The position numbers and the translations under genes are program-made. From positions 1-38,376 of the forward strand of contig URUK01000023.1 of the NCBI GenBank assembly GCA_900551055.1: a stretch of DNA of 38,376 nucleotides, written 5' to 3'. Position 1 is the first letter of the stretch. Each line of letters starts with the position of its first letter. Below the pieces are notes generated by a model. That model worked only from the letters and a program-made list of their open reading frames with translations. It was not told the DNA's origin and did not search any database. Positions 7,218-16,500 of the stretch are shown here, one piece after another. This DNA comes from an uncultured Prevotella sp. (GTDB taxonomy: Bacteria; Bacteroidota; Bacteroidia; Bacteroidales; Bacteroidaceae).

Positions 7218-8708
7218 ATGGCAGATTTAAAGGGATTAGCGAAGGACACTGCAATTTATGGCTTGAGCAGTATCGTGGGCAGGTTTCTCAATTACCTGCT
7301 CGTACCTTTGTACACGGCTACGCTGTCGGCGGCCAGCGGCGGCTACGGCGTCATAACCAACGTGTATGCTTATACGGCGCTGCTGCTTGTCATACTGACA
7401 TACGGAATGGAGACTACTTTCTTCCGTTTCGCCAACAAGGAAGGCGAAGACCCACGGAAAGTGTACTCCACCACGCTCATGTCGGTTGGCTTCACGTCGC
7501 TCGTGTTCGTAGTCCTTGTGCTTACGTTCATCTCCCCCATATCGGCGGCCATGGGCTATGCCGACCATCCTTCGTATGTATGGGTCATGGCGGTGACGGT
7601 GGCCTTGGACGCGTTCCAGTGCATACCGTTCGCTTATCTGCGGTATAAGAAGAGGCCTGTGAAGTTCGCCGCCTTGAAACTTGCCAACATAATAATGTCC
7701 ATCGCGCTCAATCTTGTGTTCTTCCTCGTGCTTCCGGCGTGGTACGAAAGCACGGGAGGCGAGGGCATTGTGGGCAAGATTTACTCGCCGGAGGTGGGCG
7801 TCGGTTACGCGTTCTACATCAACCTGTTCTGTTCCGGCATGCTGATGCTCCTGCTGTTGAAGGAACTTACGGGCTTCCGTTACGTCTTCGACCGCGCCCT
7901 TTTGCGCCGTATGCTCGGCTATTCGTGGCCGATATTGGTGCTCGGCATTGCCGGGATATTGAACCAGACGGCAGACAAAATCCTCTTTCCTTATATATAT
8001 AAAGGTGCCGACGCCCACGCGCAGCTCGGCATTTACGGCGCGGCCAGCAAGATAGCGATGATTATGGCGATGATAACACAGGCTTTCCGCTACGCTTACG
8101 AGCCGTTCGTTTTCGGAAAGTCGAAGGACAAGGACAACCGCGACACTTACGCCAAGGCGATGAAATACTTTGTTGTCTTCACCCTGCTGGCCTTCCTCGC
8201 CGTGATAGGTTACATGGACATACTGAAGCATCTCATAGGGCGCGACTATTGGGAGGGACTTGATGTCGTGCCAATCGTCATGGCTGCGGAAATCATGATG
8301 GGCGTTTACTTCAACCTGTCGTTCTGGTACAAGCTCATCGACAAGACCATCTGGGGCGCCTGGTTCTCGGGAGCCGGCTGCCTGGTGCTCGTCGCCGTGA
8401 ACGTAATCTTTGTGCCGCGCTACGGCTATATGGCGTGTGCCTGGGCGGGTTTTGCCGGTTATGCCACGTCGATGCTGCTTTCTTACTTCGTAGGACAGCG
8501 CCACTACAAAATCAATTACCCTGTAAAGGAAATCGCGCGGTACGTTGTCGTGGCTGCGGTTCTTTGCGTCTTGATGCGCTGGGCTAACGCTTCCATGCCT
8601 TCATGGGCGGCCATCGGAGCGAACACCGTGTTGCTTGCGCTCTTCGCCGCGATGATAGTCAAGCTCGACTTTCCGCTTGGGCAAATCATGAAAAGGGTGA
8701 GAAAGTGA
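7218..8708 (+). CDS. Polysaccharide/lipid-linked oligosaccharide flippase (Wzx/MATE-like)
   Basis: A 496-residue integral membrane protein of the MOP exporter superfamily (RfbX/Wzx type), expected to flip lipid-linked saccharide units across the inner membrane. Evidence is the N-terminal segment MADLKGLAKDTAIYGLSSIV, the early helix with GRFLNYLLVPLYT, about 12-14 hydrophobic segments over the whole length, and ISPISAA- and GRDYWEG-type loops as in homologues. The start at 7218 gives the conserved N-terminus. No glycosyltransferase gene is adjacent, so the substrate (capsule, O-antigen or another glycan) is open. The last codons (KRVRK) are read from the GGTGAGAA repeat at 8694-8730, so the repeat has shaped the C-terminus. 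Confidence 0.88.
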   Translation: MADLKGLAKDTAIYGLSSIVGRFLNYLLVPLYTATLSAASGGYGVITNVYAYTALLLVILTYGMETTFFRFANKEGEDPRKVYSTTLMSVGFTSLVFVVLVLTFISPISAAMGYADHPSYVWVMAVTVALDAFQCIPFAYLRYKKRPVKFAALKLANIIMSIALNLVFFLVLPAWYESTGGEGIVGKIYSPEVGVGYAFYINLFCSGMLMLLLLKELTGFRYVFDRALLRRMLGYSWPILVLGIAGILNQTADKILFPYIYKGADAHAQLGIYGAASKIAMIMAMITQAFRYAYEPFVFGKSKDKDNRDTYAKAMKYFVVFTLLAFLAVIGYMDILKHLIGRDYWEGLDVVPIVMAAEIMMGVYFNLSFWYKLIDKTIWGAWFSGAGCLVLVAVNVIFVPRYGYMACAWAGFAGYATSMLLSYFVGQRHYKINYPVKEIARYVVVAAVLCVLMRWANASMPSWAAIGANTVLLALFAAMIVKLDFPLGQIMKRVRK

Positions 8709-8730
8709 GAGGGTGAGAAGGTAGGAAAGG
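8694..8730 (+). repeat. GGTGAGAA repeat overlapping the flippase stop
   Basis: This reads GGGTGAGAAAGTGAGAGGGT and continues GAGAAGGTAGG, a third copy of the repeat at 6739-6770. It begins inside the flippase coding sequence and supplies its stop codon (8706-8708). Confidence 0.6.
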
Positions 8731-8741
8731 CGTTGGTGCAC

Positions 8742-8840
8742 ACCGCATAACCTTAAAACCGCCCTCATAACCCCAAAACCGCATAACCGTATAACCCCCA
8801 AAACCGCATAACCGTATAACCTTAAAACCGTATAACCATT
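8742..8840 (+). repeat. CCGCATAACC repeat cluster
   Basis: Roughly five imperfect units of the form CCG(C/T)ATAACC(GTATAACC)TTAAAA fill the gap before the S46 peptidase start. The same motif occurs inverted after gpmI (13336-13376). No TAnnTTTG promoter is visible in the gap. Confidence 0.7.
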
Positions 8841-8855
8841 TAAAAACAAAATACA

Positions 8856-10970
8856 ATGAAAAAGTTATCTTTACTTATTCTCGGCCTGCTTACCCTTTTG
8901 CCGGTGAAGGCCGACGAGGGAATGTGGACCCTGTACAACCTGCCTCAGGCGGTGTATGACCAGATGAAGGCTTACGGATACAGCCTTCCTTACGAGAGCC
9001 TCTACTCTGCCGACGATGCCGTGAAGGGCTCGGTGGTGCTCTTCGGAGGCTTCTGCTCGGGCGTGGTAGTGTCGCCCGACGGCCTTGTCTTTACCAACCA
9101 CCACTGCGGTTTCGAGGCTATCCGCAGCCATTCTACCGTGGAGCACGACTACATGCTTAACGGATTTTACGCCAAGGACTACAAGGACGAGCTGCCTAAC
9201 GAGGATCTTTTTGTGAGCTTCATGGTTGAACAGCAGGACGTTACGGCGCGTCTCGAGGCGTTGGGCATACACAGCATGCCTTACGAGAAGCAGTCGGAGC
9301 TGATTGATTCAATCGCAACGCTGATGACCGACTCGGTGAAGAAAATCGAGAAGACGCTCCACGTGGAGATAGACCCGTACTATGAGGGCAACCAGTATTT
9401 CGCCACTACGTACAGGCTTTTCCCCGACGTGCGCCTTGTCTTCGCAGTACCCAAGTCTATGGGCAAGTTCGGCGGCGAGACCGACAACTGGATGTGGCCG
9501 CGCCAGACGTGCGACTTCAGCGTGTTCCGCATATATGCCGACCCGGAAACCAACGGCCCGGCGGAGTACTCGGAGAACAACGTGCCCTATCGTCCGTCGA
9601 AGTGGGCACCCGTGTCGCTGCAAGGATACAAGGACGGCGACTTCGCGATGACGCTCGGTTATCCCGGAAGCACGGAGCGTTACCTCTCGTCTTACGGCAT
9701 CAGGGAGATGCGCGACGCCGGCAACGCCACACGTGTGCAGGTGCGCGGGCTGAAGCAGGAGATAATGCAACGCCACATGCGTGCCGACGAGGCCGTGCGC
9801 ATCAAGTACGACTCGAAGTACGCACAGAGCGCGAACTACTGGAAAAACTCGATGGGAATGAACAAATGTATCGATTCCATCGGCATCATAGAGCAGAAGC
9901 GGGCTTACGAACTGCGCCTGCGCCACTGGCAGGACACCACGGGGTATCTCAAGGGCAAGCTCGACTTTGACCGCCTGGCGAAGTATTACGGCGACCGTTT
10001 CGAGCGGATGCGCGCGTTCTATTATTGGAGCGAGACGTTCCGCGGAACGAGCGAACTCGTGACCCGTGCCCTCAAGGCCGGCAACGGAATGGAGGTGAAA
10101 GGGCCTGACGGCAAGCCCGAGAAGCAGTACATCGAGTTCGAGGACAACAGCGACACGTGGGACGAGGCGCTTGACAAGGAGGTGCTGGCCGCACTCATGC
10201 AGAACTACCGCGAGCATGTATCGAAAGAGTACCTGCCGTCGTTCTACCAGACCGTCGACAAGGACTTCGGCGGCGACTGCACGGCTTACGTCAACTATCT
10301 GTACAAGAAATCCGTGCTGATGAAGAACGGCAAGAAGCTGTACTTCAACAAAAAGAAGTTCAACCAAGACCCCGGCGTGCAGCTGGGACTCAGCCTTGTA
10401 GACTTCCTCGCCGAGCAGCGCGAGGCTCATCCGCTGCTTGTCGACTCGATAAACGAGCAGGAGCGTTACCTCTGCGCGGCGCGTTTGCAGATGGAGCAGG
10501 GGCTGCCCCATTACAGCGACGCCAACATGACGATGCGTCTTAGCTACGGACGCGTGGGCGGATTCACCCTCGGCGGCTCTCCGTCGGGCTACTACACCAC
10601 GGCCGAGAGCATCGTGGAGAAGATGAAGCACGGCGACAACATGCCCGACTATTTTGCCGAGCCGATAATGCACGAGCTGCTTTCGGCAACCGACTTCGGC
10701 AAATACCAGGACAAGACAACGGGCAAGATGCAGCTCTGCTTCCTGACAAACAACGACATAACGGGCGGCAACAGCGGTTCGCCGATGTTCAACGGCAAGG
10801 GCGAGCTTATCGGCCTGGCCTTCGACGGCAACTGGGACAGCCTCTCGAGCGACATCTACTTCGAGAAGAACCTTGCCCGCTGCATCGGCGTTGACATACG
10901 CTACGTGCTCTACATGATGGACAAGTGGGGCCACGCCGACCGCCTGCTGAAGGAGATCAACGCGAAGTAA
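8856..10970 (+). CDS. S46 family dipeptidyl-peptidase, DPP7 type
   Basis: A secreted serine peptidase of 704 residues that should release dipeptides from oligopeptide N-termini in the periplasm. The signal peptide is at about 1-19 (cut after PVKA). The catalytic triad is probably His83 (TNHHCG), Asp220 (CDFSVFR) and Ser640 (GGNSGSP). The residue 18 positions after the catalytic Ser is Gly658 (LAFDGNW). In this family Gly here goes with a hydrophobic P1 preference (DPP7) and Arg with an acidic one (DPP11), so a DPP7-like specificity is inferred. Length matches the family (about 700). No promoter is obvious upstream, where a repeat cluster fills the gap. This enzyme class supports growth on peptides in asaccharolytic and proteolytic Bacteroidota. 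Confidence 0.93.
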   Translation: MKKLSLLILGLLTLLPVKADEGMWTLYNLPQAVYDQMKAYGYSLPYESLYSADDAVKGSVVLFGGFCSGVVVSPDGLVFTNHHCGFEAIRSHSTVEHDYMLNGFYAKDYKDELPNEDLFVSFMVEQQDVTARLEALGIHSMPYEKQSELIDSIATLMTDSVKKIEKTLHVEIDPYYEGNQYFATTYRLFPDVRLVFAVPKSMGKFGGETDNWMWPRQTCDFSVFRIYADPETNGPAEYSENNVPYRPSKWAPVSLQGYKDGDFAMTLGYPGSTERYLSSYGIREMRDAGNATRVQVRGLKQEIMQRHMRADEAVRIKYDSKYAQSANYWKNSMGMNKCIDSIGIIEQKRAYELRLRHWQDTTGYLKGKLDFDRLAKYYGDRFERMRAFYYWSETFRGTSELVTRALKAGNGMEVKGPDGKPEKQYIEFEDNSDTWDEALDKEVLAALMQNYREHVSKEYLPSFYQTVDKDFGGDCTAYVNYLYKKSVLMKNGKKLYFNKKKFNQDPGVQLGLSLVDFLAEQREAHPLLVDSINEQERYLCAARLQMEQGLPHYSDANMTMRLSYGRVGGFTLGGSPSGYYTTAESIVEKMKHGDNMPDYFAEPIMHELLSATDFGKYQDKTTGKMQLCFLTNNDITGGNSGSPMFNGKGELIGLAFDGNWDSLSSDIYFEKNLARCIGVDIRYVLYMMDKWGHADRLLKEINAK

Positions 10971-11174
10971 AGCCCCTTCCCAACCAAGTGGCAGCCCCTC
11001 CCCAACCCTCCCGAGGGAGGGGGATTGGTAGGCTTTGCCATTGGGCGCATTGGCCTTATCAGGCTTATTTGGCCTATTCACCCTATTGATGAATAGGGCT
11101 TATAAGGCCGATAGGACGGATAAAGCAGGCAGTAATTTTACAGTTGGCAATCGGCTGATAGCCAATGGGTTACC

Positions 11175-11211
11175 AAAAGGCCACCTTTCGCGCTGCGAAA
11201 GGTGGCCTTTT
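11175..11211. terminator. Family A hairpin, bidirectional terminator-like
   Basis: Perfect 17-base arms 11175-11191 and 11195-11211 with a 3-base loop. The stem begins AAAAGGCC and ends GGCCTTTT, so each strand presents a stable hairpin running into a short T-tract. It is about 205 bases beyond the S46 peptidase stop. Use as a terminator is inferred. Confidence 0.5.
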
Positions 11212-11255
11212 AGCGTGCAATAGATGGCCTTTTACCTTCCAATTTGCCGTGTTTT

Positions 11256-11361
11256 GAATTGAGAGTTGAGAATTGTGAATGGAGAATTATGATTACCTTC
11301 GCTAACAAGCAACCTCAAAGGTAATCATAATTCTCCATTCACAATTCTCAACTCTCAATTC
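11256..11361. repeat. Long perfect inverted repeat (MITE-like, family D)
   Basis: Two 42-base arms (11256-11297 and 11320-11361) are exact reverse complements around a 22-base loop. The inner half of the arm (GAATGGAGAATTATGATTACC and its complement) and the loop motif AACCTCAAA are shared with 25943-26043, where the element is inverted. No coding capacity. Confidence 0.85.
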
Positions 11362-11536
11362 AATTAAAGACCCATCCCAGCCCTTCCGAAGGGAGGGAGC
11401 TTAACCGGCTTTTGCTAATATGCGTCGAATACAATTGGCTATGGTAATCAAGCTCCCTCCCTTAGGGAGGGTTGGGGTGGGTTATCCCTCTGCTTGGGTG
11501 GGTCGTAGGTTGCTTTGTATTGATGATTTTTTTGCT

Positions 11537-11783
11537 CGTTTATCTCCCATTTATTTTGTATTTGCCTTGACGGCGACTTTCAGTTCTCTCGGCTTGCACT
11601 AACTTTACATAACTTAGGCTGCGCCTCGGAAATAAAAATAAATGGTCGTTTATCTCCCATTTATTTTGTATTTCTCTCGGCTTGCACTAACTTTACATAA
11701 CTTAGGCTGCGCCTCGGAAATAAAAATAAATGGTCGTTTATCTCCCATTTATTTTGTATTTCTCTCGGCTTGCACTAACTTTG
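11537..11783 (+). repeat. Triple promoter-bearing tandem repeat upstream of gpmI
   Basis: Three copies of a unit starting CGTTTATCTCCCATTTATTT begin at 11537, 11647 and 11735. Copy spacing is 110 then 88 bases because copy 1 holds a 22-base insertion. Each copy carries CTCTCGGCTTGCACTAACTT. The -7 element is TAACTTTA in copies 1 and 2 (11600-11607 and 11688-11695) and TAACTTTG only in copy 3. Homologous to 5353-5504. Confidence 0.85.
11753..11783 (+). promoter_or_regulatory. Promoter of gpmI
   Basis: TTTG (11753-11756), a 19-base spacer and TAACTTTG (11776-11783) fit the Bacteroidota consensus exactly. The gpmI ATG follows about 27 bases after the -7 element. It is the last and only intact copy in the tandem repeat. 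Confidence 0.75.
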
Positions 11784-11810
11784 CATCAGATTTATTAAGA
11801 TTTACAGATT

Positions 11811-13334
11811 ATGGCAAAGAAAGCATTATTGATGATACTCGACGGATGGGGTATCGGAAAGCACGGTGAAGGCGACGTAATCTTCAACACGCCTACTCCT
11901 TATCTTGATTATCTTAACGCCGTAAGCCCTCACTCGCAGCTGCAGGCTTCGGGCGAAGACGTCGGCCTGCCTGACGGACAGATGGGCAACTCGGAGGTGG
12001 GACACCTCAATATCGGCGCAGGACGCATTGTTTACCAGGACCTCGTGAAAATCAACCGCGCCTGCAAGGACGGCTCAATATTGAAGAACCCCGAAATAGT
12101 CAACGCTTACAGCTACGCGCAGAAGACGGGCAAGAAGCTCCACCTCATGGGACTTACTTCCGACGGCGGCGTGCACTCGTCACTCGACCACCTGTTCAAG
12201 CTCGTAGAGATAGGCAAGGAGTACGGCCTGAAGGACGTTTACGTACACTGCTTCATGGACGGACGCGACACCGACCCGAAGAGCGGCGCGGGCTTCATCC
12301 GCCAGCTTGAGGACGTTTGCAAGCAGAACGGCGCACACGTGGCGAGCATCATCGGACGCTTCTACGCCATGGACCGCGACAAGCGCTGGGCACGCGTGAA
12401 GGAGGCTTACGACCTGCTCGTTGAGGGCAAGGGCAAGCAGGCCGACGACATGGTGCGCGCCATGGAAGAGAGCTATGCCGACGGCGTGACCGACGAATTT
12501 GTGAAGCCAATCAACAACTCCACCGTTGACGGCACCATCCAGGAGGGCGACGTGGTGATATTCATCAACTTCCGCAACGACCGCGCAAAGGAGCTTACAC
12601 AGGTGCTGACCCAGCAGGACATGCCGGAGGAAGGCATGCACACCATAAAAGACCTGCAATATTACTGCATGACGCCGTATGACGCATCGTTCCAGGGCGT
12701 GCACATCCTCTTCCCCAAGGAGAACGTGGAGGACACTCTCGGCGAATACCTCAGCAAGCAGGGCAAGAAGCAGCTGCACACGGCGGAGACGGAGAAGTAC
12801 GCCCACGTGACGTTCTTCTTCAACGGAGGCCGCGAAGCTCCTTACGAAGGCGAGGACCGCATACTCGTCCCGTCGCCAAAGGTTGCCACATACGACCTGA
12901 AGCCCGAAATGAGCGCATACGAGGTGAAAGACAAGCTCGTGGGAGCTATCAACACGCAGGAGTACGACTTCATCGTGGTTAACTTCGCTAACGGCGACAT
13001 GGTGGGACACACCGGCGTTTACCACGCCATCGCCAAGGCCGTATGGGCCGTTGACCACTGCGTACACGACGTGATTGAGGCCGCCAAGGCGAACGGCTAC
13101 GAGGCCATAATCATAGCCGACCACGGCAACGCCGACAACGCCATCAACGCCGACGGCACGCCCAACACGGCGCACTCGCTCAACCCCGTGCCCTTCATCT
13201 ACGTCACCGACAACAACAGCGCGACGGTGAAGAACGGACGCCTGGCCGACGTGGCTCCCTCAATACTCCACATCATGGGGCTTGAGCAGCCTGCCGACAT
13301 GACCGGCGAGAACCTCATCGAGGACAATATCTGA
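11811..13334 (+). CDS. gpmI: 2,3-bisphosphoglycerate-independent phosphoglycerate mutase
   Basis: A cytoplasmic glycolytic/gluconeogenic enzyme that interconverts 3- and 2-phosphoglycerate through a phosphoserine intermediate, with Mn ions. The 507-residue length is typical. Key features are Asp11 in LLMILDGWGIG, the nucleophile Ser61 in QMGNSEVGHLNIGAG, the GGVHSSLDH and CFMDGRDTDP motifs, NFANGDMVGHTG, and ADHGNADN near the C-terminus. It is driven by the promoter in the tandem repeat and followed by a rho-independent terminator, so it is probably monocistronic. Confidence 0.97.
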   Translation: MAKKALLMILDGWGIGKHGEGDVIFNTPTPYLDYLNAVSPHSQLQASGEDVGLPDGQMGNSEVGHLNIGAGRIVYQDLVKINRACKDGSILKNPEIVNAYSYAQKTGKKLHLMGLTSDGGVHSSLDHLFKLVEIGKEYGLKDVYVHCFMDGRDTDPKSGAGFIRQLEDVCKQNGAHVASIIGRFYAMDRDKRWARVKEAYDLLVEGKGKQADDMVRAMEESYADGVTDEFVKPINNSTVDGTIQEGDVVIFINFRNDRAKELTQVLTQQDMPEEGMHTIKDLQYYCMTPYDASFQGVHILFPKENVEDTLGEYLSKQGKKQLHTAETEKYAHVTFFFNGGREAPYEGEDRILVPSPKVATYDLKPEMSAYEVKDKLVGAINTQEYDFIVVNFANGDMVGHTGVYHAIAKAVWAVDHCVHDVIEAAKANGYEAIIIADHGNADNAINADGTPNTAHSLNPVPFIYVTDNNSATVKNGRLADVAPSILHIMGLEQPADMTGENLIEDNI

Positions 13335-13335
13335 T

Positions 13336-13376
13336 AAGGTTTTAAGGTTATGCGGTCATAAGGTTATACGGTTTCA
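13336..13376 (-). repeat. CCGCATAACC repeat, inverted copy
   Basis: On the minus strand this reads CCGTATAACCTTATGACCGC followed by ATAACCTTAAAACC. It is the inverted relative of the cluster at 8742-8840 and begins two bases after the gpmI stop. Confidence 0.6.
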
Positions 13377-13420
13377 GCCGGGCTTTTACCGCCGCATATA
13401 CCCGATAAAGGACATTCTGT

Positions 13421-13463
13421 ACGTCCGCCAAGGTTGTGAAAACCGTGGCGGACGTGCTTTTTT
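13421..13463 (+). terminator. Rho-independent terminator of gpmI
   Basis: Arms ACGTCCGCCA (13421-13430) and TGGCGGACGT (13446-13455) with a further inner AGGTT/AACC pairing form a strong hairpin followed by six T residues (13458-13463), about 90 bases after the gpmI stop. Confidence 0.85.
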
Positions 13464-13532
13464 ATCGTGCTTAATGTGTGTTTTAGGACATTTTTTCTCG
13501 GTATAAGATTACCTGTAACAGACACATTTTTG

Positions 13533-13540
13533 TAACTTTG
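13533..13540 (+). promoter_or_regulatory. -7 element of the dehydratase activase-like gene
   Basis: TAACTTTG matches TAnnTTTG and lies 32 bases before the ATG at 13573. No good TTTG is seen 19 bases upstream. Confidence 0.55.
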
Positions 13541-13572
13541 CACCTTGATAAGAAGAAATTTTTATTGCAGGA

Positions 13573-16500
13573 ATGATAAAAATAGGTATCGACATAGGCT
13601 CAACAACGGTCAAGGTGGCCGCCGTAGGGGATACGGGCGAAGTGCTTTTTACCCGTTACGGGCGGCACAACGCCAACGCACGCGAGGTGGTTGTGCGAAT
13701 GCTCGGCGAGCTGCAAGCGGCCTGCGGCCCGGCTGACGCCTGCGTAAGGCTTACCGGTTCGGTGGGCATGGGCTTCGCCGAGAAGTGCTCCCTGCCGTTC
13801 GTCCAGGAAGTGGTGGCCGCCACCAAAGCCGTACAGCAATGCCATCCGGAGGCCGTTTCGCTAATCGACATAGGCGGAGAGGACGCCAAGGTGGTGTTCT
13901 TCCGTGACGGACGGGCTTCCGACTTGCGCATGAACGGCAACTGCGCCGGCGGCACCGGGGCTTTCATCGACCAGATGGCGGTTCTCCTCGACGTGGGCGT
14001 TGACGAGCTTGGAAGGCTCGCCATGCAGGCTGAACGCACTTATCCCATAGCGTCGCGGTGCGGCGTTTTCTGCAAGACTGACATACAGAACCTCATCGCA
14101 AAGAATGTAAGCAAGGCCGACATCGCCGCCTCCATACTGCACGCCGTTGCCGTGCAGACCGTCGTTACGCTGGCCCACGGCTGCGAAATCAAGCCGCCCG
14201 TGCTGATGTGCGGCGGTCCGCTGACGTTCCTTCCGGCGTTGCGCAAGGCGTTCAAGGACTATCTTTCGCTTTCTGACGGTGACATAATACTGCCCGAAAA
14301 TGGTACATTGTTGCCGGCATTGGGCGCGGCCCTTTCCGTTGAAGACGGCGAGCAGCCGCGCAAATTGTCCGGTTTCATCGATACAATAGCCGCTTCCGGC
14401 ACAGGCAAAGGCCGCAACGACAGCGCCCTGAAGCCTGTATTCGGCGGCGAAGGGGACTATTCGGCGTGGCTCGGACGCATGTCGCGCCACAAGGTTGAGG
14501 CCGCCCGGCTGGGCAAAGGGGTGCATGACGTGTTCATAGGCGTCGACTCCGGCTCGACCACCACTAAGGTTATAGTTACCGACACGTCGTCGCGCGTGCT
14601 CTATTCATATTACACCGCCAACAAGGGAAACCCCGTGAAGGCGGTCGAGGAGGGGCTTATGAAACTTCAGGAGGAGTGCCTTCGCCTCGGCGCTACGCTT
14701 TACGTGAAGGGCAGTTGCTCTACGGGCTACGGCGAAGACCTTGTCAAGGCCGCCTTCAAGCTTGACGGTGGCATCATCGAGACGATAGCGCATTACATGG
14801 CGGCGCACAGCCTCGACCCCGACGTTTCGTTCATCCTCGACATCGGCGGACAGGACATGAAGGCCATGTTCGTTGAAAACGGTGTCATCGACCGTATCGA
14901 AATAAACGAAGCCTGCTCGTCGGGCTGCGGCTCGTTCATCGAGACTTTCGCCAAGACCTTGGGCTATACGGCCGCCGAGTTCGCCTCGTTGGCATGCCGT
15001 GCGGAGGCTCCGTGCGACCTCGGAACACGCTGCACGGTGTTCATGAACTCGAAAGTGAAGCAGGCTTTGCGTGAAGGCGCCACCGTGGCCGACATCGCCG
15101 CCGGCCTGGCTTACTCCGTTGTGAAGAACTGTCTGTACAAAGTGCTCAAGCTAAGGGACGTGTCCCAGCTTGGAAAACATATCGTGGTGCAGGGCGGAAC
15201 GATGCGCAACGATGCCGTGGTGCGCGCCTTGGAGCTGCTGTCGGGCGTTGAAGTGGCGCGCTGCGACATGCCCGAACTGATGGGAGCATACGGCTGCGCC
15301 CTCTACGCCAAGCGTTACAGCCGCAGCGGAGTGAGGCTTGACGACATGCTGGCGAAGGCCGGCTACACCTCGCGGACGCTCCACTGCAAGGGCTGCGACA
15401 ACCAGTGCCTCGTTGTGCGCTACCGTTTTGACAACGGACAGGACTACTTTTCGGGCAACCGTTGCGAACGGGTGTTTGCCAACGGAGGCGGAGACAAGGC
15501 TGAAAAGGGCATGAACGCCTACGAAAAGAAGAACAGCCTGCTCTTCGACCGCGAGTCTGTAAAGGGCACACCGGCCGTTACCATAGGCATTCCCCGTTGC
15601 CTTAACATGTACGAGGACTATCCTTTCTGGCACACGCTGTTCACCAATTGCGGAATAGGAGTGCGCCTTTCGTCGCGCTCCGAGTTCGCAAGCTACGAGC
15701 AAAGTGCGTGCATGGTGATGTCTGACAACATCTGTTTCCCGGCTAAGTTGGTGCACAGCCATGTGCAAGACCTCATCGACAGCCGCGTCGACCGCATCTT
15801 CATGCCGTTCGTTGTTTATGAACGGCAGGACGGGGGACAGAACAGTTACAACTGTCCGATTGTCACCGGCTACGCCGAAGTTGTCAAAGGAGTGCAGGGA
15901 GGGGGAGTACCAATCGACTCGCCGACCATCAGTTTCAAGGACAAGAAGCTGCTTTTCAAACAGTGTTGCGCATATCTTGCCACGCTTGGGATTGATGACA
16001 ACACCGCAAGCCGCGCCTTCAGCCGTGCCTGCAACGCCCAAGACGCATACGTAAAGGACATTGCCGGATACAACGCCTACATCCTGCGGAAAGCCAGGGA
16101 GAAAGGGGCGATGGCTATACTCCTTGCCGGAAGGCCTTACCATGCCGACATGCTGATACAGCACGGTGTGTCGGACATGCTGGCCGACATGGGCGTTTAC
16201 GTGCTTACCGACGACATTGTTAGGGGGCGTAAGGCCAGTGTTGACGACGCGCATTACCTGCCCCAGTGGGCTTATCCCAACCGAATCATGGAGGCGGCGA
16301 AGTGGTGTGCCGGGCAGGATGGCGTCGAGTTTGTCGAGATGACGTCGTTCGGCTGCGGCCCGGACGCCTTCCTCACCGACGAGATACGCGACATGCTGAT
16401 GCGCCACGGCAAGGCTCTTACCCTGCTGAAGCTCGACGATATAAACAACATAGGCTCGATGAAGCTGCGTGTACGCTCGCTTATGGAGAGCCTGAAGCTT

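Larger units (their letters stand above)
10992..11482. repeat. Composite intergenic repeat island before gpmI
   Basis: The 840-base gap 10971-11810 contains no supported gene. In order it holds a family B GGGAGGG palindrome (10992-11027) joined to family C repeats (about 11041-11125), a family A hairpin (11175-11211) with a trailing part to 11237, a 106-base family D inverted repeat (11256-11361), and two more family B copies (11371-11402 and 11443-11482). The B-C junction, including GGCTTTGCCATTGGGCG at about 11031-11047, recurs in inverted orientation at 31510-31540. Confidence 0.75.

Noticed and set aside
7236..8504. Minus-strand open frame opposite the flippase
   Set aside because: It mirrors the flippase codons, has no recognisable motif or start signals, and is full of His/Arg/Glu as expected of a shadow frame.
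8742..8840. Possible CRISPR-like array
   Set aside because: Units are short, imperfect and contiguous, without unique spacers of even length, and no cas gene is present.
9309..11081. A long open frame (about 590 codons) on the minus strand opposite the S46 peptidase
   Set aside because: The plus-strand protein has clear family motifs and a signal peptide. The antisense product is low-complexity in His, Arg, Val and Leu, typical of a shadow in GC-rich coding DNA.
15151..16407. Minus-strand open frame opposite the activase-like gene
   Set aside because: It lies wholly inside a well-supported gene and its translation shows no family features.
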